In this document: positions 13,501 through 27,100 of the stretch, one piece after another
Layout: each line of letters starts with the position of its first letter
Numbering within the stretch: position 1 is the first letter of the stretch
Origin: Hydractinia symbiolongicarpus
Lineage: Eukaryota > Cnidaria > Hydrozoa > Anthoathecata > Hydractiniidae
Assembly: GCF_029227915.1 (NCBI RefSeq)
Contig: NC_079876.1
Coordinates: forward strand, 31,347,828-31,411,827
Direction of reading: 5' to 3'
Length of the DNA stretch: 64,000 bases
The notes under the pieces: model-generated
Databases searched by the model: none
What the model was told of the DNA's origin: nothing
Seen by the model: the letters and a program-made list of their open reading frames with translations, nothing else
Made by a program: the position numbers and the translations under genes

Positions 13501-16500
13501 TCTGTACCCCCTGTGGCGTTGCCAGACATTGTACGCCTAGAACTGTAGGGGGGTACAGAATAATTCCGGCATCCATACTTGATTTTTTCTGTACCCCCCA
13601 TGGCGTACCCAGATATTTGTACGCCCAGAACTGTAGGGGGGTACAGAATGATTCAGGCATCCATACCTGATTTTTTCTGTACCCCCTTCGCCGTTGCCAG
13701 ATACTTCTACGCCAAGAACTGTAAGGGTGTACAGAATAATTTAGGCATCCATACCTGATTTTTTCTGTAGCCCCCATGGCGTACCCGGATATTTGTACGC
13801 CCAGAACTGTGGGGGGGGGTACAGAATATTCCAGGCATCCATACCTGATTTTTTCTGTACCCCCTATGGCGTTGCCAGATATTTGCACGCCCAGAACTGT
13901 AGGGGGGTACAGAATAATTCAGGCATCCATACCTGATTTTTTCTGTACCCCCTATGACGTTGCCAGATATTTATACGCCTAAAACAGTAGGGGGGTACAG
14001 GATAATTCAAGCATCCATACCTGATTTTTTCTGTACCCTCTATGGCGTTGCCAGATATTTGCACGCCCAGAACTGTAGGGGGGTACAGAATTATTCAGGC
14101 ATTCATACCTGATTTTTTCTGTACCCCCTGTGGCGTTGCCAGATATTGTACGCCTAGAACTGTAGGGGGGTACAGAATAATTCAGGCATCCATACCTGAT
14201 TTTTTCTGTACCCCCCATGGCGTACCCAGATATTTGCACGCCCAGAACTGTAGGGGGTACAGAATAATTCAGGCATTCATACCTGATTTTTTCTGTACCC
14301 CCTATGGCGTTGCCGGATAGTGTACGCCTAGAACTGTAGGGGTGTACAGAATAATTCAGGCATCCATACGTGATTTTTTCTGTACCCCCTATGGCGTTGC
14401 CAGATATTTGCACGCCCAGAACTGTAGGGGGTACAGAATAATTCAGGCATTAATACCTGATTTTTTCTGTACCCTCTATGGCGTTGCCAGATATTTGCAC
14501 GCCCAGAACTGTAGGGGGTTACAGAATAATTCAGGCATTCATACCTGATTTTTTCTGTACTCCCTTTGCCGTTGCCAGATATTTGCACGCCCAGAACTGT
14601 AGGGGTACAGAATAATTCAGGCATTCATACATGATTTTTTCTGTACCACCTATGGCGTTGCCAGATGTTGTACGCCTAGAACTATAGGGGGGTACAGAAT
14701 AATACAGGCATTAATACCTGACTTTTTCTGTACCCCATATGGCGTTGCCAGATATTTATACGCCTAAAACAGTAGGGGGGTACAGGATAATTCAGGCATC
14801 CATACCTGATTTTTTCTGTACCCTCTATGGCGTTGCCAGATATTTGCACGCCAAGAACTGTAGGGGGGTACAGAATATTTCAGGCATTCATACCTGATTT
14901 TTTCTGTACCCCCTGTGGCGTTGCCAGATATTGTACGCCTAGAACTGTAGGGGGGTACAGAATAATTCAGGCATCCATACATGATTTTTTCTGTACCCCC
15001 CATGGCGTACCCAGATATTTGTACGCCCAGAACAGTAAGGGGATGCAGAATAATTCAGGCATCCATACGTGATTTTTTCTGTACCCCCTATGGCGTTGCC
15101 AGATATTTGCACGTCCAGAACTGTAGGGGGTACAGAATAATTCAGGCATGCATACCTGATTTTTTCTGTACTCCCTATGGCGTTGCCAGATATTGTACGC
15201 CTAGAACTGTAGGGGGGTACAGAATAATTCAGGCATCCATACCTGATTTTTTCTGTACCCTCTATGGCGTTGCCAGATATTTGCACGCCCAGAACTGTAG
15301 GGGGGTACAGAATAATTCAGGCATTCATACCTGATTTTTTCTGTACCCCCTGTGGCGTTGCCAGACATTGTACGCCTAGAACTGTAGGGGGGTACAGAAT
15401 AATTCCGGCATCCATACTTGATTTTTTCTGTACCCCCCATGGCGTACCCAGATATTTGTACGCCCAGAACTGTAGGGGGGTACAGAATGATTCAGGCATC
15501 CATACCTGATTTTTTCTGTACCCCCTTCGCCGTTGCCAGATACTTCTACGCCAAGAACTGTAAGGGTGTACAGAATAATTTAGGCATCCATACCTGATTT
15601 TTTCTGTAGCCCCCATGGCGTACCCGGATATTTGTACGCCCAGAACTGTGGGGGGGGGGGGTACAGAATATTCCAGGCATCCATACCTGATTTTTTCTGT
15701 ACCCCCTATGGCGTTGCCAGATATTTGCACGCCCAGAACTGTAGGGGGGTACAGAATAATTCAGGCATCCATACCTGATTTTTTCTGTACCCCCTATGAC
15801 GTTGCCAGATATTTATACGCCTAAAACAGTAGGGGGGTACAGGATAATTCAGGCATCCATACCTGATTTTTTCTGTACCCTCTATGGCGTTGCCAGATAT
15901 TTGCACGCCCAGAACTGTAGGGGGGTACAGAATAATTCAGGCATTCATACCTGATTTTTTCTGTACCCCCTGTGGCGTTGCCAGATATTGTACGCCTAGA
16001 ACTGTAGGGGGGTACAGAATAATTCAGGCATCCATACCTGATTTTTTCTGTACCCCCCATGGCGTACCCAGATATTTGTACGCCCAGAACTGTAGGGGGA
16101 TACAGAATAATTCAGGCATCCATACGTGATTTTTTCTGTACCCTCTATGGCGTTGCCAGATATTTGCACGCCTAGAACTGTAGGGGGTACAGAATAATTC
16201 AAGCACACATACCTGATTTTTTCTGTACCCTCTTTGGCGTTGCCAGATATTTGCACGCCCAGAACTGTAGGGGGGTACAGAATAATTCAGGCATTCATAC
16301 CTGATTTTTTCTGTACCCCCTGTGGCGTTGCCAGATATTGTACGCCTAGAACTGTAGGGGGGTACAGAATAATTCCGGCATCCATACCTGATTTTTTCTG
16401 TACCCCCTATGGCGTACCCAGATATTTGTACGCCAAGAACTGTAAGGGTGTACAGAATAATTCAGGCATCTATACCTGATTTTTTCTGTAGCCCCCATGG

Positions 16501-19500
16501 CGTACCCGGATATTTGTACGCCCAGAACTGTGGGGGGGGGGGGTACAGAATATTTCAGGCATCCATACCTGATTTTTTCTGTGCCCCCTATGGCGTTGCC
16601 AGATATTTGCACGCCCAGTACTGTAGGGGGTACAGAATAATTCAGGCATTCATACCTGATTTTTTCTGTGCCCCCTATGGCGTTGCCAGATATTTGCACG
16701 CCCAGTACTGTAGGGGGTACAGAATAATTCAGGCATTCATACCTGATTTTTTCTGTACCCCCTATGGCGTTCCCAGATATTGTACGCCTAGAACTGTAGG
16801 GGGGTACAGAATAATTCAGGCATTAATACCTGATTTTTTCTGTACCCCCTATGACGTTGCCAGACATTTGTACGCCCAAAACTGTAGGGGGGTACAGAAT
16901 AATTCAGGCATTCATACCTGATTTTTTCTGTACCCCCTGTGGCGTTGCCAGATATTGTCGCCTAGAACTGTAGGGGGGTACAGAATAATTCAGGCATCCA
17001 TACCTGATTTTTTCTGTACCCCCCATGGCGTACCCAGATGTTTGTACGCCCAGAACTGTAGGGGGATACAGAATAATTCAGGCATCCATACCTGATTTTT
17101 TCTGTACCTCCTATGGCGTTGCCAGATATTTGCACGCCCAGAACTGTAGGGGGTACAGAATAATTCAGGCATACATACCTGATTTTTTCTGTACCCCCTA
17201 TGGCGTTGCCAGATATTTGCACGCCCAGAACTGTAGGGGGTACAGAATAATTCAGGCATTCATACCTGATTTTTTCTGTACCCCCAATGGCGTTGCCAGC
17301 TATTGTACGCCTAGAACTGTAGGGAGGGTACAGAATAATTCAAGCATTAATACCTGATTTTTTCTGTACCCCCTATCGCGTTGCCAGATATTTGCACGCC
17401 CAGAACTGTAGTGGGTACAGAATAATTCAGGCATTCATACCTGATTTTTTCTGTACCCCCTATGGCGTTGCCAGATATTTGCACGCCCAGAACTGTAGGG
17501 GGTACAGAATAATTCAGGCATACATACCTGTTTTTTTCTGTACCCCCTATGGCGTTGCCAGATATTTGCACGCCCAGAACTGTAGGGGGTACAGAATAAT
17601 TCAGGCTTTCATACCTGATTTTTTCTATATCCCCTATCGCGTTGCCAGATATTGTACGCCTAGAACTGTAGGGGGGTACAGAATAATTCAGGCATTAATA
17701 CCTGATTTTTTCTGTACCCTCTATGACGTTGCCAGACATTTATACGCCCAAAACTGCAGGGGGGTAGAGAATAATTCAGACATCCATACCTGATTTTTTC
17801 TGTACCCTCTATGGCTTTGCCAGATATTTACACGCCCAGAACTGTAGGGGGGTACAGAATAATTCAGGCATTAATACCTGATTTTTTATGTACCCCCTAT
17901 GGCGTTGCCAGATAATTATACGCCCAAAACAGTAGGGGGGTACAGGATAATTCAGGCATCCATACCTGATTTTTTCTGTACCCTCCATGGCGTTGCCAGA
18001 TATTTGCACGCCCAGAACTGAAGGGGGGGTACAGAATAATTCAGGCATTCATACATGATTTTTTCTGTACCCCCTGTGGCGTTGCCAGATATTGTACGCC
18101 TAGAACTGTAGGGGGGTACAGAATAATTCAGGCATCCATACCTGATTTTTTCTGTACCCCCCATGGCGTACCCAGATATTTGTACGCCCAGAACTGTAGG
18201 GGGGTACAGAATAATTCAGGCATCCATACGTGATTTCTTCTGTACCCCCTTTCCCGTTGCCAGATACTTCTACGCCAAGAACTGCAAGGGGGTACAGAAT
18301 AATTCAGGCATTCATACCTGATTTTTTCTGTACCCCCTGTGGCGTTGCCAGATATTGTACGCCTAGAACTGTAGGGGGGTACAGAATAATTCAGGCATCC
18401 ATACCTGATTTTTTCTGTACCCCCCATGGCGTACCCAGATATTTGTACGCCCAGAACTGTAGGGGGGTACAAAATAATTCAGGCATCCATACGTGATTTT
18501 TTCTGTACCCCCTATGGCGTTGCCAGATATTTGCACGCCCAGAACTGTAGGAGGTACAGAATAATTCAGGCATTCATACCTGATTTTTTCTGTACCCCCT
18601 ATGACGTTGCCAGATAGTTGCACGCCCAGAACTGTAGGGGGTAGAGAATAATTCAGGCATTCATACCTGATTTTTTCTGTACTACCTATGGCGTTGCCAG
18701 ATGTTGTACGCCTAGAACTGTAGGGGGGTACAGAATAATACAGGCATTAATACCTGACTTTTTCTGTACCCCATATGGCGTTGCCAGATATTTATACGCC
18801 CAAAACAGTAGGGGGGTACAGGATAATTCAGGCATCCATACCTGATTTTTTCTGTACCCTGTATGGCGTTGCCAGATATTTGCACGCCAAGAACTGTAGG
18901 GGGGTACAGAATATTTCAGGCATTTATACCTGATTTTTTCTGTACCCCCTGTGGCGTTGCCAGATATTGTACGCCTAGAACTGTAGGGGGGTACAGAATA
19001 ATTCAGGCATCCATACATGATTTTTTCTGTACCCCCCATGGCGTACCCAGATATTTGTACACCCAGAACTGTAGGGGGATGCAGAATAATTCAGGCATCC
19101 ATACGTGATTTTTTCTGTACCCCCTATGGCGTTGCCAGATATTTGCACGTCCAGAACTGTAGGGGATACAGAATAATTCAGGCATGCATACCTGATTTTT
19201 TCTGTACTCCCTATGGCGTTGCCAGATATTGTACGCCTAGAACTGTAGGGGGGTACAGAATAATTCAGGCATCCATACCTGATTTTTTCTGTACCCTCTA
19301 TGGCGTTGCCAGATATTTGCACGCCCAGAACTGTAGGGGGGTACAGAATAATTCAGGCATTCATACCTGATTTTTTCTGTACCCCCTGTGGCGTTGCCAG
19401 ATAATGTACGCCTAGAACTGTAGGGGGGTACAGAATAATTCCGGCATCCATACCTGATTTTTTCTGTACCCCCCATGGCGTACCCAGATATTTGTACGCC

Positions 19501-20205
19501 CAGAACTGTAGCGGGGTACAGAATGATTCAGGCATCCATACCTGATTTTTTCTGTACCCCCTTCGCCGTTGCCAGATACTTCTACGCCAAGAACTGTAAG
19601 GGTGTACAGAATAATTTAGGCATCCATACCTGATTTTTTCTGTAGCCCCCATGGCGTACCCGGATATTTGTACGCCCAGAACTGTGGGGGGGGGGGGGTA
19701 CAGAATATTCCAGGCATCCATACCTGATTTTTTCTGTACCCCCTATGGCGTTGCCAGATATTTGCACGCCCAGAACTGTAGGGGGTACAGAATAATTCAG
19801 GCATTCATACCTGATTTTTTCTGTACCCCCTATGGCGTTGCCAGATATTGTACGCCTAGAACTGTAGGGGGGTACAGAATAATTCAGGCATTAATACGTG
19901 ATTTTTTCTGTACCCCCTATGACGTTGCTAGACATTTATACGCCCAAAACTGTAGGGGGGTACAGAATAATTCACGCATCCATACCTGATTTTTTCTGTA
20001 CCCTCTATGGCGTTGCCAGATATTTGCACGCCCAGAACTGTAGGGGGGTACAGAATAATTCAGGCATCCATACCTGATTTTTTCTGTACCCCCTATGACG
20101 TTGCCAGATATTTATACGCCTAAAACAGTAGGGGGGTACAGGATAATTCAGGCATCCATACCTGATTTTTTCTGTACCCTCTATGGCGTTGCCAGATATT
20201 TGCAC
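7550..20205. repeat. Direct duplication inside the satellite, offset 9.2-9.3 kb
   Basis: Units 7753-8955 recur at 16962-18164 (offset 9,209). Units 9389-10695 recur at 18686-19989 (offset 9,297, which is 88 bp or one monomer more). Shared private variants include a truncated TTTTTTTCTG (8311 and 17531) and a CTATTG in place of ATATTG (8092 and 17299). The first units of the window (5-360) also match 8600-8955 and 17809-18164. Confidence 0.83.
8200..8253. repeat. Representative palindromic core of a satellite monomer
   Basis: One clean example of the dyad found in every unit. The left arm TAGGGGGTACAGAA (8200-8213) is the exact reverse complement of the right arm TTCTGTACCCCCTA (8240-8253). 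Inside it, TAATTCAGGCA and TACCTGATTTT pair at 8 of 11 positions, so 22 of 25 bases per arm can pair around a four-base loop. The core starts and ends with TA. The remaining ~33 bp of the unit is not palindromic. Confidence 0.93.
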
Positions 20206-23200
20206 GCCCAGAACTGTAGGGGGGTACAGAATAATTCAGGCATTCATACCTGATTTTTTCTGTACCCCCTATGGCGTTGCCAGGTATTGTACGCCTAGAA
20301 CTGTAGGGGGGTACAGAATAATTCAGGCATCCATACCTGATTTTTTCTGTACCCCCTATGGCGTACCCAGATATTTGTACGCCCAGAACTGTAGGGGGAT
20401 ACAGAATAATTCAGGCATTAATACCTGATTTTTTCTGTACCCTCTTTGGCGTTGCCAGATATTTGCACGCCCAGAACTGTAGGGGGGTACAGAATAATTC
20501 AGGCATTCATACCTGATTTTTTCTGTACCCCCTGTGGCGTTGCCAGATATTGTACGCCTAGAACTGTAGGGGGGTACAGAATAATTCCGGCATCCATACT
20601 TGATTTTTTCTGTACCCCCTATGGCGTACCCAGATATTTGTACGCCCAGAACTGAAGGGGGGTACAGAATAATTCAGGCATCCATACCTGATTTTTTCTG
20701 TACCCCCTTCGCCGTTGCCAGATACTTCTACGCCAAGAACTGTAAGGGTGTACAGAATAATTCAGGCATCTATACCTGATTTTTTCTGTAGCCCCCATGG
20801 CGTACCCGGATATTTGTACGCCCAGAACTGTGGGAGGGGGGGTACAGAATATTTCAGGCATCCATACCTGATTTTTTCTGTGCCCCCTATGGCGTTGCCA
20901 GATATTTGCACGCCCAGAACTGTAGGGGGTACAGAATAATTCAGGCATTCATACCTGATTTTTTCTGTACCCCCTATGGCGTTCCCAGATATTGTACGCC
21001 TAGAACTGTAGGGGGGTACAGAATAATCCAGGCATTAATACCTGATTTTTTCTGTACCCCCTATGACGTTGCCAGACATTTATACGCCCAAAACTGTAGG
21101 GGGGTACAGAATAATTCAGGCATCCATACCTGATTTTTTCTGTACCCTCTACGGCGTACCCAGATATTTGTACGCCCAGAACTGTAGGGGGGTACAGAAT
21201 AATTCAGGCATCCATACGTGATTTCTTCTGTACCCCCTTTCCCGTTGCCAGATACTTCTACGCCAAGAACTGCAAGGGGGTACAGAATAATTCAGGCATT
21301 CATACCTGATTTTTTCTGTACCCCCTGTGGCGTTGCCAGATATTGTACGCCTAGAACTGTAGGGGGGTACAGAATAATTCAGGCATCCATACCTGATTTT
21401 TTCTGTACCCCCCATGGCGTACCCAGATATTTGTACGCCCAGAACTGTAGGGGGGTACAGAATAATTCAGGCATCCATACGTGATTTTTTCTGTACCCCC
21501 TATGGCGTTGCCAGATATTTGCACGCCCAGAACTGTAGGAGGTACAGAATAATTCAGGCATTCATACCTGATTTTTTCTGTACCCCCTGTGGCGTTGCCA
21601 GATATTTGTACGCCCTGAACTGTAGGGGGGTACAAAATAATTCAGGCATACATACGTGATTTTTTCTTTACGCCCTATGGCGTTGCCAGATATTTGCACG
21701 CCCAGAACTGTAGGGGCTACAGAATAATTCAGGCATACATACCTGATTTTTTCTGTACCCCCTATGGCGTTGCCAGATATTGTACGCCTAGAACTGTAGG
21801 GGGGTACAGAATAATTCAGGCATTAATACCTGATTTTTTCTGTACCCTCTATGGCGTTGCCAGATATATTTCACGCCCAGAACTGTAGGGGGGTACCGCA
21901 TAATTCAGGCATTCTTACCTGATTTTTTCTGTACCCCCTGTGGCGTTTCCAGATATTGTACGCCTAGAACTGTAGGGGGGTACAGAATAATTCAGGCATC
22001 CATACCTGATTTTTTCTGTACCCCCCATGGCGTACCCAGATATTTGTACGCCCAGAACTGTAGGGGGGTACAGAATAATTCAGGCATCCATACCTAATTT
22101 TTTCTGTACCCCTATGGCGTTGCCAGATATTTGCACGCCCAGAACTGTAGGGGGTACAGAATAATTCAGGCATTCATACCTGATTTTTTCTGTACCCCCT
22201 ATGGCGTTGCCAGATATTGTACGCCTAGAACTGTAGGGGGGTACAGAATAATTCAGGCATTAATACCTGATTTTTTCTGTACCCCCTATGACGTTGCCAG
22301 ACATTTATACGCCCAAAACTGCAGGGGGGTACAGAATAATTCAGACATCCATACCTGATTTTTTCTGTACCCTCTATGGCTTTGCCAGATATTTACACGC
22401 CCAGAACTTTAGGGGGGTACAGAATATTTCAGGCATTCATGCCTGATTTTTTCTGTACCCCCTGTGGCGTTGCCAGATATTGTACGCCTAGAACTGTAGG
22501 GGGGTACAGAATAATTCAGGCATCCATACCTGATTTTTTCTGTACCCCCCATGGCGTACCCAGATATTTGTACGCCCAGAACTGTAGGGGGATACAGAAT
22601 AATGCAGGCATCCATACGTGATTTTTTCTGTACCCCCTATGGCGTTGCCAGATATTTGCACGTCCAGAACTGTAGGGGGTACAGAATAATTCAGGCATAC
22701 ATACCTGATTTTTTCTGTACTCCCTATGGCGTTGCCAGATATTGTACGCCTAGAACTGTAGGGGGGTACAGAATAATTCAGGCATCCATACCTGATTTTT
22801 TCTGTACCCTCTATGGCGTTGCCAGATATTTGCACACCCAGAACTGTAGGGGGGTACAGAATAATTCAGGCATCCATGCCTGATTTTTTCTGTACCCCCT
22901 ATGACGTTGCCAGATATTTATACGCCTAAAACAGTAGGGGGTTACAGGATAATTCAGGCATGCATACCTGATTTTTTCTGTACCCTCTATGGCGTTGCCA
23001 GATATTTGCACGCCCAGAACTGTAGGGGGGTACAGAATAATTCAGGCATTCATACCTGATTTTTTCTGTACCCCCTGTGGCGTTGCCAGATATTGTACGC
23101 CTAGAACTGTAGGGGGGTACAGAATAATTCAGGCATCCATACCTGATTTTTTCTGTACCCCCCATGGCGTACCCAGATATTTGTACGCCCAGAACTGTAG

Positions 23201-24186
23201 GGGGATACAGAATAATTCAGGCATCCATACGTGATTTTTTCTGTACCCCCTATGGCATTGCCAGATATTTGCACGCCCAGAACTGTAGAGGGTACAGAAT
23301 AATTCAGGCATACATACCTGATTTTTTCTGTACTTCCTATGGCGTTGCCAGATATTGTACGCCTAGAACTGTAGGGGGGTACAGAATAATTCAGGCATTA
23401 ATACCTGATTTTTTCTGTACCCTCTATGGCGTTGCCAGATATTTGCACGCTTAGAACTGTAGGGGGGTACAGAATAATTCAGGCATTCATACCTGATTTT
23501 TTCTGTACCCCCTGTGGCGTTGCCAGATAATGTACGCCTAGAACTGTAGGGGGGTACAGAATAATTCTGGCATCCATACCTGATTTTTTCTGTACCCCCT
23601 ATGGCGTACCCAGATATTTGTACGCCCAGAACTGAAGGGGGGTACAGAATAATTCAGGCATCCATACCTGATTTTTTCTGTACCCCCTTCGCCGTTGCCA
23701 GATACTTCTACGCCAAGAACTGTAAGGGTGTACAGAATAATTCAGGCATCCATACCTGATTTTTTCTGTAGCCCCCATGGCGTACCCGGATATTTGTACG
23801 CCCAGAACTGTGGGGGGGTACAGAATATTTCAGGCATCCATACCTGATTTTTTCTGTACCCCCTATGGCGTTGCCAGATATTTGCACGCCCAGAACTGTA
23901 GGGGGTACAGAATAATTCAGGCATTCATACCTGATTTTTTCTGTACCCCCTATGGCGTTCCCAGATATTGTACGCCTAGAACTGTAGGGGGTACAGAATA
24001 ATTCAGGCATTAATAACTGATTTTTTCTGTACCCCCTATGACGTTGCCAGACATTTATACGCCCAAAACTGTAGGGGGGTACAAAATAATTCAGGCATCC
24101 ATACCTGATTTTTTCTGTACCCTCTATGGCGTTGCCAGATATTTCCACGCCCAGAACTGTAGGGGGGTACAGAATAATTCAGGCAT

Positions 24187-27100
24187 TCATACCTGATTTT
24201 TTCTGTACCCCCTGTGGCGTTGCCAGATATTGTCGCCTAGAACTGTAGGGGGGTACAGAATAATTAAGGCATCCATACCTGATTTTTTCTGTACCCCCCA
24301 TGGCGTACCCAGATATTTGTACGCCCAGAACTGTAGGGGGGTACAGAATAATTCAGGCATCCATACCTGATTTTTTCTGTACCTCCTATGGCGTTGCCAG
24401 ATATTTGCACGCCCAGAACTGTAGGGGGTACAGAAAAATTCAGGCATACATACCTGATTTTTTCTGTACCCCCAATCGCGTTGCCAGATATTGTACGCCT
24501 AGAACTGTAGGGAGGGTACAGAATAATTCAAGCATTAATACCTGATTTTTTGTGTACCCCCTATCGCGTTGCCAGATATTTGCACGCCCAGAACTGTAGG
24601 GGGTACAGAATAATTTAGGCATTCATACCTGATTTTTTCTGTACCCCCTATGGCGTTGCCGGATAGTGTACGCCTAGAACTGTAGGGGTGTACAGAATAA
24701 TTCAGGCATCCATACGTGATTTTTTCTGTACCCCCTATGGCGTTGCCAGATATTTGCACGCCCAGAACTGTAGGGGGTACAGAATAATTCAGGCATACAT
24801 ACCTGATTTTTTCTGTACTCCCTATGGCGTTGCCAGATATTGTACGCCTAGAACTGTAGGGGGGTACAGAATAATTCAGGCATTAATACCTGATTTTTTC
24901 TGTACCCTCTATGGCGTTGCCAGATATTTGCACGCCCAGAACTGTAGGGGGGTACAGAATAATTCAGGCATTCATACCTGATTTTTTCTGTACCCCCTGT
25001 GGCGTTGGCAGATATTGTACGCCTAGAACTGTAGGGGGGTACAGAATAATTCCGGCATCCATACCTGATTTTTTCTGTACCCCCTATGGCGTTACCAGAT
25101 ATTTGTACGCCCAGAATTGTAGGGGGGTACAGAATAATTCAGGCATTCATACCTGATTTTTTCTGTACCCCCTATGGCGTTGCCAGATATTGTACGCCCA
25201 GAATTGTAGGGGGGTACAGAATAATTCCGGCATCCATACCTGATTTTTTCTGTACCCCCTATGGCGTTACCAGATATTTGTACGCCCAGAATTGTAGGGG
25301 GGTACAGAATAATTCAGGCATTCATACCTGATTTTTTCCGTACCCCCTATGGCGTTGCCAGATGTTTGTACGACCAGCACTGTAGGGGTTACAGAATAAT
25401 TCAGGCATTCATACTTGATTTCTTCTGTACCCCCTTTGCCGTTGCCAGATACTTCTATGCCCAGAACTGTAAGAGGGTACAGAATAATTCAGGCATCCAT
25501 ACCTGATTTTTTCTGTACTCCCCATGGCGTACCCAGATATTTGTACGCCCAGAACTGTAGGGGGGTACAGAACAATTCAGGCATCCATACCTAATTTTTT
25601 CTGTACCCCCTATGGCGTTGCCAGATATTTGCACGCCCAGAACTGTAGGGGGTACAGAATAATTCAGGCATTCATACCTGATTTTTTCTGTACCCCCTAT
25701 GGCGTTGCCAGATATTGTACGCCCAGAACTGTAGGGGGGTACAGAATAATTCAGGCATCCATACCTGATTTTTTCTGTACCTCCTATGGCGTTGCCAGAT
25801 ATTTGCACGCCCAGAACTGTAGGGGTTACAGAATAATCCAGGCATACATACCTGATTTTTTCTGTACCCCCAATCGCGTTGCCAGATATTGTACGCCTAG
25901 AACTGTAGGGAGGGTACAGAATAATTCAAGCAATAATACCTGATTTTTTGTGTACCCCCTATCGCGTTGCCAGATATTTGCACGCCCAGAACTGTAGGGG
26001 GTACAGAATAATTCAGGCATTCATACCTGATTTTTTCTGTACCCCCTATGGCGTTGCCGGATAGTGTACGCCTAGAACTGTAGGGGTGTACAGAATAATT
26101 CAGGCATCCATACGTGATTTTTTCTGCACCCCCTATGGCGTTGCCAGATATTTGCACGCCCAGAACTGTAGGGGGTACAGAATAATTCAGGCATACATAC
26201 CTGATTTTTTCTGTACTCCCTATGGCGTTGCCAGATATTGTACGCCTAGAACTGTAGGGGGGTACAGAATAATTCAGGCATTAATACCTGATTTTTTCTG
26301 TACCCTCTATGGCGTTGCCAGATATTTGCACGCCCAGAACTGTACGGGGGTACAGAATAATTCAGGCATTCATACCTGATTTTTTCTGTACCCCATGTGG
26401 CGTTGCCAGATTTTGTACGCCTAGAACTGTAGGGGGGTACAGAATAATTCCGGCATCCATACCTGATTTTTTCTGTACCCCCTATGGCGTACCCAGATAT
26501 TTGTACGCCCAGAACTAAAGGGGGGTACAGAATAATTCAGGCATCCATACCTGATTTTTTCTGTACCCCCTTCGCCGTTGCCAGATACTTCTACGCCAAG
26601 AACTGCAAGGGTGTACAGAATAATTCAGGCATCCATACCTGATTTTTTCTGTAGCCCCCATGGCGTACCCGGATATTTGTACGCCCAGAATTGTGGGGGG
26701 GTACAGAATAATTCAGGCATTCATACCTGATTTTTTCTGTACCCCCTATGGCGTTCCCAGATATTGTACGCCTAGAACTGTAGGGGGGTACAGAATAATT
26801 CAGGCATTAATACCTGATTTTTTCTGTACCCCCTATGACGTTGCCAGACATTTATACGCCCAAAACTGTAGGGGGGTACAGAATAATTCAGGCATCCATA
26901 CCTGATTTTTTCTGTACCCTCTATGGCGTTGCCAGATATTTGCACGTCCAGAACTGTAGGGGGGGTACAGAATAATTCAGGCATTCATACCTGATTTTTT
27001 CTGTACCCCCTGTGGCGTTGCCAGATATTGTCGCCTAGAACTGTAGGGGGGTACAGAATAATTCAGGCATCCATACCTGATTTTTTCTGTACCCCCCATG

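Larger units (their letters stand above)
4674..14320. repeat. Direct duplication inside the satellite, offset ~7,290 bp
   Basis: The variant order at 4674-7050 recurs at 11964-14320. Landmarks 4674/11964, 5521/12811 and 5810/13100 are all 7,290 bp apart. After the long G tract at 6521-6538 the offset drops to 7,281, because the second copy has nine fewer G. A third partial copy lies 1,839-1,842 bp further on (13100/14939, 13362/15201, 13864/15706). Confidence 0.83.
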